DNA from: JADKFD01 sp050250665
GTDB taxonomy: Bacteria; Pseudomonadota; Gammaproteobacteria; Xanthomonadales; SZUA-5
DNA: 55,163 bases
NCBI GenBank assembly: GCA_050250665.1
Contig: JBFWOF010000043.1
Span: forward strand, 1 to 55,163
Direction of reading: 5' to 3'
The notes under the pieces are model-generated. The model was not told the DNA's origin and did no database searches. It worked only from the letters and a program-made list of their open reading frames with translations. Made by a program: the position numbers and the translations under genes. Shown piece by piece: positions 7,314 through 15,700 of the stretch (position 1 is the first letter of the stretch; the number at the start of each line of letters is the position of its first letter).

Positions 7314-7348
7314 TTTCTGTTTTCTGTTTTTATCTCAGGAGTAACACC

Positions 7349-7717
7349 ATGCAGCGTTTTATCGATAACGGCGACAACACCGTCACTGACACAAAGACTG
7401 GCCTCATCTGGACGAAGAACACCGTCGCCAAGGACGTGGACTTTGCCGATGCCGAAAAGGCAGTGGCTGAACTCGGCGAAGGCTGGCGCATTCCCACCGT
7501 TGACGAGCTGGCCACGCTCGTTGATCGCACCCGCTACGAACCCGCCATTGATGTCGAGGCTTTCCCGGATACCGCCAACGACTGGTACTGGACGCAGACG
7601 CCATGTGCATGGGCAGAGAAGTCCGCCGTCTGGGTGGTCGACTTCGACGACGGCATTGTCCTCGACTACTACCGCACCTTCGTCTGCTGTGTCCGTGCCG
7701 TTCGTTCCGGTCAGTAA
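7349..7717 (+). CDS. DGR target protein 3, DUF1566 domain
   Basis: 122 residues; same start context and framework as target 2 (tandem copy) but an independently mutated VR, giving VVDFDDGIVLDYYRTFV in place of VVGFSYGHVVVNGRNRG. It is the copy nearest avd and the template. Only this copy's downstream spacer differs after TAATTTCTG, marking the duplication edge. Confidence 0.88.
   Translation: MQRFIDNGDNTVTDTKTGLIWTKNTVAKDVDFADAEKAVAELGEGWRIPTVDELATLVDRTRYEPAIDVEAFPDTANDWYWTQTPCAWAEKSAVWVVDFDDGIVLDYYRTFVCCVRAVRSGQ
7622..7714 (+). repeat. DGR variable repeat VR3
   Basis: 93-bp match to the template with 11 core substitutions, all at template adenines (for example AAC to CTC, AAC to TTC, AAT to ATT). 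Its mutation set is unrelated to that of VR1 and VR2. Confidence 0.93.
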
Positions 7718-7741
7718 TTTCTGACTTTTTGGTCTGATGCC

Positions 7742-8182
7742 ATGACAAAGCAACCGCTCCCGCCCATTACCAAAATCGCTGAACGCCTGCTCTGTGATAT
7801 TGAGCAGGCCGTTCGCGGCTTTGCCCGCTATCACAAGTACAGCCTTGGGAGTGATCTTCGCGCCCAGGCAATGACTGTGGTGCGGACATGCCATCGCGCA
7901 TGGCGGGAGCGTGCTCGTCAGGCTCACTGGATCAATGAGCTGGTGTGGTCAATTGATGAGCTGAAGCTGAGCCTTCAGTTGGGCAGCCAGTTGCATGCCT
8001 TCAAGAGCTTCGCGCAATTCGAGCATCTGATCCGCCAAGCCGAAGAACTCGGCAGGCAGGCCGGAGGCTGGAAGCGCCAGCAGCACCCCAAGAGCCAGAA
8101 TTCCGCGCCTGAATTGGTGCGGGAGCGTGCTCAGATACTGAGTGGCCGTGCCGCCTCAGCTTATGCCGGGGCCAATCCATGA
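7742..8182 (+). CDS. avd: Avd-like DGR accessory protein
   Basis: 146 residues, helical and basic, placed between the last target gene and the template repeat as in the Bordetella phage BPP-1 order (target, avd, TR, RT). Avd forms a positively charged pentamer of four-helix bundles that binds the RT and the TR RNA. Seen here: helices around IAERLLCDIEQAVRGFARYH, AMTVVRTCHRAWRER, WSIDELKLSLQLGSQL and FEHLIRQAEELGRQAGGWKR. The last ~30 residues (SQNSAPELVRERAQ) extend past the usual length. Its stop overlaps the next ATG (ATGA). The RT partner is truncated in this window. Confidence 0.82.
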   Translation: MTKQPLPPITKIAERLLCDIEQAVRGFARYHKYSLGSDLRAQAMTVVRTCHRAWRERARQAHWINELVWSIDELKLSLQLGSQLHAFKSFAQFEHLIRQAEELGRQAGGWKRQQHPKSQNSAPELVRERAQILSGRAASAYAGANP

Positions 8183-8238
8183 CGACGTCACACTACCTCA
8201 CTGGCTGTGAGACGGGGTCTCAAGCGCATGGCAATACG

Positions 8239-8331
8239 TCCGCCGTCTGGGTGGTCGACTTCAACAACGGCAATGTCAACGACAACAACCGCAACAACGA
8301 CTGCTGTGTCCGTGCCGTTCGTTCCGGTGAG
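8239..8331 (+). repeat. DGR template repeat (TR)
   Basis: All 11 variable codons in the core (8257-8301) are AAC, AAT or GAC, giving 19 adenines. The flanking parts of the repeat contain no adenine except in the last triplet. This is the signature of adenine-specific mutagenic retrohoming. The TR reads through as protein (VVDFNNGNVNDNNRNND) in the frame that opens at 8179. NNY at eight AAY codons and GNC at three GAC codons allow about 1.6e11 protein variants per VR. Confidence 0.93.
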
Positions 8332-8349
8332 TATCATGGTGCTGGGTGT

Positions 8350-8571
8350 GTCACGCTGCGGCAACTGCATGCAGCGTGGCGTGAAGCCCGAAGAGGAAAG
8401 AAGCCAAGCCTGAATCAGATGGCTTTTGATGCCCGGTGGGCCGATGGCCTGCTGGAGCTGCAACGCCGGCTGCGCGATGCCCTGCTGGCCTACGGCAACC
8501 ACAAGCACGACTGTGGCGCACTCAGCGAGCAGGCCTGCACCTGCGGCCTGTCTGCTGCGGTCTGGGGGTGA
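8350..8571 (+). pseudogene. DGR reverse transcriptase, N-terminal stub (truncated)
   Basis: Residues encoded from about 8353 to 8484 (TLRQLHAAWREARRGKK, then AFDARWADGLLELQRRLRD) match the start of DGR RTs, where a x-L-x-x-A-x-R-x-A-R-x-G-K block is followed by a helix ending L-x-x-L-Q-x-x-L. The frame then changes character to a short cysteine-containing tail (HKHDCGALSEQACTCGL) typical of unrelated small phage proteins and stops at 8571. None of the RT palm motifs, including YxDD, is present here or elsewhere in the window. It lies in the expected RT position after avd and TR. An ORF runs from 8179 through TR and stub without a stop. RT activity must be absent unless supplied in trans. Confidence 0.75.
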
Positions 8572-8574
8572 TGT

Positions 8575-8775
8575 ATGAATCAGCTACAGGAACTCATCAC
8601 CAGCCTTGAGCTGCTGCTGATCCAGACGCGCCGTGGCGTATCGCTGCCGGACGATCCTGACCGGCTCTGCGCTATCGACAACCAGACGATTGAGCGGGCA
8701 GAGAAGGCGCTGGCCGCTGCCCTTCGGCAAGCGCCTGCCTTTTTGATGAGGGAGAGTGATTATGTTGAGCGATGA
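8575..8775 (+). CDS. Small helical protein, 66 aa
   Basis: Starts MNQLQELITS four bases after the RT-stub ORF stops. Amphipathic helices throughout (LELLLIQTRRGV, IERAEKALAAALRQA). It overlaps the next gene by 14 bases. Resembles short phage early proteins; no function assigned. Confidence 0.55.
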   Translation: MNQLQELITSLELLLIQTRRGVSLPDDPDRLCAIDNQTIERAEKALAAALRQAPAFLMRESDYVER

Positions 8776-9418
8776 GAGAATCAGGCAGATTGCAATGGAA
8801 TACTGGAGCGGCGTATGTGGAACTCGCGTTCCTGATATGGAACAAGCCATCCGCGCCGCCCTTGCCGAAGCCGCGCAGGTTCGGAATTGTTCCGCCTGCA
8901 ATGGTCGCGGAATGGTGGGTGGATTTGTATCGGCTTATTCCGGATACCAAGACGATAAATGCGATTTCTGTGCGGGAACAGGAAAAGCCGCGCAGGTGCC
9001 GGTGATGGGGTGGCTTGACCCGACAACCGCACCAGTGCCGCCCGCTGGCCATCCGTTGCAGAAACTTGGAGAGTATCTGAGCTTCGCGCTTGACGAGGAC
9101 AAGTGGGCGACTGCTGAACAAATGCTGCTTGCTGCGTGGTCGGTATCAGCCGTGCCGTTGATGGGGGAGGCGGTGGCTTATGCATGCTTGTACCACACTG
9201 GCAGAGCGAAAATAAAAGGATGTCCAGCAATTCTTCTGTCTCCAAATGAGGCGCTAGGGTTTAAAGACCGCTTCCCGCTATTTGAGAAGCCAGCCACATC
9301 CATAACGCAGGCCGAGCTTGATGCGAAGGATGCGCGGATTCGGGAGTTGGAGTCGCAGGTTCGCAATCTGACAATTCAGCATGTTCCGGAGGAGCGCCAG
9401 TCATCAATATCATTTTAA
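8762..9418 (+). CDS. Zinc-finger-containing hypothetical protein, 218 aa
   Basis: ATG at 8762 has GGGAGAG upstream, preferred over the GTG at 8756. Residues about 1-35 form helices (SDERIRQIAMEYW, ADMEQAIRAALAEA-like). Residues about 39-70 carry two CxxCxGxG repeats (CSACNGRG and CDFCAGTG), a DnaJ-type zinc centre. The C-terminal ~30 residues are a coiled coil (QAELDAKDARIRELESQV). Such mosaic proteins are common at the ends of phage early operons; function unknown. It is the last plus-strand gene before the convergent late operon. Confidence 0.65.
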   Translation: MLSDERIRQIAMEYWSGVCGTRVPDMEQAIRAALAEAAQVRNCSACNGRGMVGGFVSAYSGYQDDKCDFCAGTGKAAQVPVMGWLDPTTAPVPPAGHPLQKLGEYLSFALDEDKWATAEQMLLAAWSVSAVPLMGEAVAYACLYHTGRAKIKGCPAILLSPNEALGFKDRFPLFEKPATSITQAELDAKDARIRELESQVRNLTIQHVPEERQSSISF

Positions 9419-9788
9419 GCCTATCCTATTGATTCTGATGGCTATTAGCATTCAATCTCACTTTTGATACCCACCGGGTTACCCATTTTTGCAGTCGCTG
9501 GGCCGGCAGGCGAATGACGGTCAGGCAAAAGCCTGCCAGGACAGAGGGAAACGCCATCGAAAGGATCTGTTGAGGCTCATGGCACAAGACATTGATTGAT
9601 CAGAGAAGACACGGAGTTTGGCATTTTTTGGCGGGATGGGACAGGCCCCGGGGTCCGGGGACTTGTCCCTTCAGGCATTCTTCGTATTGCATGCTGGGCA
9701 GCCACCCCAGAGAATCCAGTCCACCTCGCCCTAGCAGCGGAAGCTAGCGACATGCACCCATGGAAAGGGATGCCAGGGCGAGGACCGA
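9419..9788. other. Convergent intergenic region with hairpins
   Basis: No convincing gene. Two structures stand out. GGCAGGC (9505-9511) and GCCTGCC (9531-9537) can pair, competing with the smaller hairpin CAGGC-AAAA-GCCTG (9522-9535). A long GC-rich hairpin spans 9638-9669 (GGGACA...TGTCCC with CCCCGG/CCGGGG inside). Neither is followed by a T-run on either strand, so they are not simple terminators. The region lies where the plus-strand early and minus-strand late transcripts meet. Confidence 0.5.
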
Positions 9789-12700
9789 TCACCTCGCCAT
9801 GGCACCCTCATAGGCCGCGTTGAACGGCTTGACCAGCTGCCCGCGCAATTCGCGAAGCTCCTGCAGTTGGGCCCGGCGCTCGCCATCAGTCAGAGAATCA
9901 TCCGCCCGGATCTGGCGCTCCAGCTCTTTGATAAACTTCTTCTGCTTCTCCATGTCCTCGGCCATGGCAGAAAGCCCATACACCCAAGGCTTCTCGTCGA
10001 GCAGCGCGGCCGCCTCTTCCATGCGACCAGAGTCCTCAAGACCTTTCAGCTCAAAAGCAGCAGCCTCCACCTTATCCTTGTTCTCGTAGTACCGGCTGGT
10101 CTGGTACTCGTCACGCAGCTTGCCGTAGAAGGCTCGCACGATCGGCTGCTTGTCCGCTGGCTGGCTCGGGCCGCCATCGGTCGCGGCAGACACTGCATCA
10201 ACCGTATCCGTCAGGAAGCGAAGGGCGCCACCACCGAAGAACTCGACGACATGTTCCAGCTTCTCCGGGTTGACATCGATCAGCCCGGGCCGGAACTCGT
10301 TGCCGCCTGTTGCCTCATTGGCCAATGCCGTCGCACGCTGGTAAACGCTGCCCTCGGTGCCGTCATAGAACTGCTGGCTGTCCGGCAGCTGATCCTTGTA
10401 GTCCGGATAGATGGGGCCGCCAAAAGCGGTCTCATTGCGGGCGATCTGAAGGAATGGTGCCACCACTGATGGCGTCAGGTCGCCGACCGGGTTGAATGCC
10501 TGAACCGTCTGGGAAAGCATGTTCCATGCGCCAGCGCCGTAGGCCTCGCGACTCTTGCTCTTGAGCATGATGGCAGCTTCCGTGCCCAGCATGTGAAACA
10601 CGTTCCAGCCCAACGGGAGCGGAATCTTGATGTACTCCCCATCCCCTACGCTGATAACAAGGCTGCGCGACCGCTGCCATACCGGCACCTGCTCGAAGTC
10701 GGCACGGCCGTCCTCGTCTTCGTCATCATCCATCTGCAAGGCAGCCAGCAGGAAGGAAGCCATGAACAGACCGGCTGCCACCACCTGCAGGCGACGGTCC
10801 TTCAGCGCCTCGCCCATGCGGGCCGTGCCTTGCACACTGGCATTGAAGAAGATGTACAGCGAGCCCAGATGCGGCGCCAGCTCGCCCTTGCGGTTGAAGT
10901 TGACGGTCAGGTTCTTGGCGATGCTGCCGGCCTCTTTGGCAGACCGGCCACTGTCCATGGCCGCCTTGAACGCCGCCAGGCGGGTGGCATTCTCGACCAC
11001 GCCATTGATGGTTTCCACGACCTCCACAAAGGCGCTGAACACTCCGGTAAACCGGTTGTATCGGGCCTTGCGTCCCACCGCCTTGAACCCTTCCTTGGCG
11101 CCCACGGCAAAGGCCTGCTGAATCTCCTTCAGGCTAACGCCCTGCAGCGCCGCCATCTGCTTCATGACCTCGTCATGCTTCTCCTCGAAGTCCTTGATCA
11201 TGAAGACCATGCCGGTGCGGCCGCCGGACTGCTCGTACAGCTTCACCAGCTTGCTGTCTCCGGTGCGAACATCGCGGATCAGCTCAGCGATTGCCTTCGG
11301 CATGTTCTTGGCAATCCTGCGGGAATAGTCGATGCCTCCCACCTGGTAACCGTGAAGCATGGCGGTCTGGAAGTCTCGCAAGGCATTGACCGCGATGAAG
11401 GCCGGCGCGAAGGCCGTGAACATCTTGGAGGTGAACCGGGATACTTCCCCCAGGGCGCGCAGGACAAAGCCGACATCCTCTGTGCCGACATTGTGGATGG
11501 CGTCGGCCATACCCTGGTCGGCCAGCAGGACGAAGGTATCCTTGCCGTTGATGCGTACCGACACGACATTGCGATCGGTGCGCAGCGGCTGGTCCCTGTA
11601 TTCGACTTGGCCATCTGCCGAAATGTACCGGCGCTGCTCGGTCGGGTTAACTTCCCACAGCTTCCCGTCAGGATTGCTTTTCACGAACTGCAGCAGGCGC
11701 TTGCCCACCGCATTCTTTTCGGCCCGGATCACGGCCTGCTCGTGCTGGATGATAATCTGCTCGATGATGTGCTTGGCCTTGTCCTTGCGGCCCATCGCCC
11801 GTTTCTGGCCGCCACGGACATCAAAGCCACGGCCGACAATCACATTGCTGGCGTTGTTGGCTTCGTCCTTGCCAGACAGAGGGACATAGAACTGATAAGC
11901 CTGCTCCCAGGCATCAATGGCGTCATTCGACTCCAGCCCGGAGTTGCGCAGGATCTGGCGGGTATCGGCCGTGATGTCGCGCAGCTCGCGAGCGAAGGTG
12001 TCCAGCTTGTTGGCAATGCCTCGATCGGCAAACTCCGCCATGATAGTCCGCGCCTCGGCATTGGTCATGCCGGAGCCACCATCCTGCATCTTGGCGTCAC
12101 CCATCCCATCAAGGTTCAGCTGGCCGCCCTTTGCGTACAGCTTGGCAATCTGGGCATTACGCTCCGGAGCGTGCTGGGCATACAGGTACAGGCCGACATC
12201 CTCAAGAGCGACACCGGCACGGGCCATGCGCTTGAACAGCGCCCCCATGCGGTGACGACGGAACCGGTCAATGGCCGATGCCGCCCGGGAGTGATAGGCC
12301 TCCTCCTGGCCATAGATGTCGGACAGGTCGGTAACCGTGCCGCCCTGCTCCTTCACCGCCTTCTGCACCTGCTTGATGCGGTCGAAGCGGTCGAAAATCT
12401 TGGTGATGAAGGACCGGACCGGCGGCAGCTTGTAGGTGTCGCCAACGACAGAGGGCGAGGAGCGGGAGAACAGCGCATCGCCGCTCCCTCCATTTGTCTG
12501 GCGATAGTTGACCAAATCGGCCTCGGTCAGTACCTTAGCCTTGTAGCCTCGCAGTTGGCGGACATCCCTGGGCAATTGGAGCCCAGACCGTTCGCTGATT
12601 TCGGGGCTTCTTTTTTGGTCAAGATAGAGCAGCTTCTGCTCATCTACCCATCGCTGCACTGGCACAGCCCCCGGTCTGTCCTTCTCGTAAGCATTCACCA

Positions 12701-15700
12701 GCACATGCGCACTCAGTCCGCCCATTGCGCCATTTGGCTGCAGCACAATCAGGACAGGCTTCCCATCAACAAGATCCGGCGCGATCAATGTTATGCGGCC
12801 AGCATCCGTATCTGACTTGAAGGCGGCAACCGGATTCTCTATCCACTCAGGAACCAGTTTCCATTGTGCCGCAGTCATGCCTGGGTGCTTGATTGCTCCG
12901 CTTGCATCAGTCTTTCCAACAGCAGACTCAACAAGATGCAGTGGCTTATTGCCATGACCAAGCAAGTCAAGAATGTCCGCCCGCTCAAGAACCATGACGC
13001 CCTTTCGGCTGCCGTCTGCGCCAGACATAAGCTCATCAATGCGCTTCTCGTATGAGGATTTCGTGTCGTAGGAACGGGAGTACGCCAGCGCCGCCTCTGC
13101 ATTCCTGCGCCCAGAGCCGGGCCCGCTCGGACCATCCGTCAGATACCGCTCGGCGTCAGCCAGCATCTTGAACATATCGCCTTCGGTCAGCCGATTCAGC
13201 CACCGGCCGTTGAAGCCCATCGAGCGCAGCCAGGCGCGAACGGCACCGGTCACGCGCTGCCAAAGGCTGCCTGTCTTGTGCAGTCCCCGCTCGGCCATCA
13301 GAGCCACAATTTCCTTGGCGCGACGATCTGCGGGCAGGCCGGGCTGGCTGGCGTCAACGTCCTTGCCCAGCTTCACGAAGAAGGCAGAGCCACGGCGCTC
13401 CCATGCGCCAATCTCACGGGTCAGCTCGGCCATCAGATCAGCGCCCAGCATGCTCTCCATGGCAGCATGGCCAACCGCCTCATGCGCCAGCACTTCCATG
13501 ACCCGCTCTCTGGTCGGCAGATTGTCAGCCACCAGGTAAACCACGCCGTTACCGGCATAGGCTCCCTCCACATCATGCGGAGCCGAACCGCCCGGAAGTT
13601 CCGACACTGACTGGACGACCTCAATGCGCGGGCCGTTCTTCCATTGTCCGATTACCGGAGCGATAACCTTCTCGACATCAGCCTTTGTAGTTCCCGCCTT
13701 GCCCTTCTTCTTGGCGAAGAGCGGCAGACCAGCCAATGCGGCATCCAGCATGGCAGGGGTGATGTCGAAGCCAAGTTGCGGGATGAACGCCGGTGTGTTT
13801 CGCAACTCTCTTACACGATCCAAAGCCTCATCTTCGGTATCGAAGGTTTCGATACGATTCCCGCGACTATCGAGCACGCGCCAAGTATTGTCGCTCTGAT
13901 AGTAACTGGCGAAGTAACCTTTCGGCTCCTCCTTGGTAATGTTCGTTGCGGCCAGCTTCCCGCCACCCAGCTTCTTGATGACATCGCTGGCCACCTTCGG
14001 GACGATCTTGTCATAGAAGGCCTTCATGCCGACCCCGCCAACCTGAAGGTCGGCTCCCTCAAATGTGCTCTGGCCAGTTTCAATATGCTTTGTCGCAATG
14101 TCTTTCCCGACAAGCGCCTCAAGCCCGCTCTCGTCAGTAGCAACCTTGTCGACAACAACTTCACCGTTCTTGCGACCGACTACCTGATACCCTCCGCTAA
14201 ACTTTCCGATAGCAATGCGGTCGACCTGCTTGCTCAGGTCATACAGATCAGCCGCCTGCTGGCCATTGATGAAGGCAACCCGGTCAAAGCCGTTTTCTGC
14301 GGCGTAGCGGATCATGCGCTTGATGGCTAGCGCCACCCAGGCGTCAGTCTTGGTGACGAAGGGGGCGGCTGGGACGCCTTCACGAAAAACTGGTAGCGGC
14401 TCAGTTGGCATCCCAGGCACCTGCGGAGGCGTAACAAACTCGCCGGTCGCTACTCGGCCAAACCCCTTCTTCTTCCCTTCCTGCCCCCAGTCAGACTGGA
14501 TCTCATTGATGAACAGCACCTTCTTGCCATCAGCATCGGTGCGCTCATCGAAACGAACGTGGGCGAGGACGTTCTTTTCATCCCAATGGGATGAGCTGTA
14601 GTCATCCGACCGCTTATCCTGAAGCTCGCGCATCTTGCTATTGATCTTGCGCCACTCCGGCATGACGCTTTCAGGCAGGTCTTCACCACGACGCTGATAG
14701 GGCTCCTCAATGGCAGCACGTCGGCGCTGCAAATCAGCGATCTGCTCACTAACAGAATTTGGCAGCGTGATCAGCAGCTCACGGTAATCCTTGCCTCCGG
14801 GGAGAGTGTATTTGTCATACTTCGACAATCCACTCGATGACCGTCCGAGCTCATCCCGCATGGCTTGTGGCAAATCATCAAAGTCGACAGGCTCATCATT
14901 GGCATTGACGAAAACCACATCGCCGTAGTCTTCCTCAACGGAGTAGCCGTGCTTGGAGGCGATCACGGCCGCATCTGCGGCTGCTCCGCCCGGAGTTGTC
15001 CGCGTGACTTCCTGCACCTGCACGCCATTGTCACCAAGGAAGGAAAGGATCTCGGATTTTGTGACCTTGCCACTCTTCATCTGCAGCCAGTCGGTCAATC
15101 CCGTGGCTTCCAGCTCATCGACCTTCACGCCGGCCTGCTTGGCGATTGTGGCGATCCATTGCTGTGCTGGCGCAGTTTCCTGCTTCAGGCCTTCAACAGC
15201 GCGAGTCAGGGGGGAGTAGTACCAGGCATTGCGGGAGTACAACAGCGTTTTGCCATCCTCCTGCTTGTGCTTAACCGTACCAAACAGGGCATCAAACCCG
15301 TCATTGATCGCTTTCCTGTCTGCGCCAATCGGATATACCTTCAGCGTCCTTTCGGCGACAGCGCCCTCTGCTGTCGAGGCCGCAACAAGGTAATCATTGC
15401 GGGCTTCCTTTGATGCCAGCTTGTCCAGCACATAGGCCTCGAATGCCCGAGCGAACATTTCATGGTTCGTTGCCCAATAATCCCTTTTGTCGTCCCTGTC
15501 GGCAGTCTTGCTGTCCCGATAAAACTCCGTGTGAACTGTGCGGAGGTTCGCCTCGTCAACTGCCTCCTTCATCGCAAAGCTGTAGCTGCGCGCAGCCTGG
15601 GCCAGCAATTCAAGATCGACGTTATCAAGGCCGGCAGCCTGCGCCACTGCCAGAACATTGGCGTTTGTTGCCTCGGCCCTGCGCTGACGCGGACGGCGCG

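Larger units (their letters stand above)
6907..7717 (+). repeat. Tandem duplication of the DGR target gene (404-bp unit)
   Basis: The stretch from the stop of target 1 through target 2 recurs 404 bases downstream through target 3. The spacer (ATTTCTGTTTTCTG, then TCAGGAGTAACACC) and the coding framework appear identical; differences are confined to the VR core. The duplication is therefore recent relative to substitution and was followed by VR change. Confidence 0.88.

Noticed and set aside
9638..9669. Rho-independent terminator for the late operon
   Set aside because: Strong stem but no T-run after it on either strand.
9577..9823. Open frames of 71-75 codons on both strands after the zinc-finger gene
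   Set aside because: Low-complexity Pro/Arg/Gly composition, no ribosome site, and they cross the long hairpin; likely chance frames.
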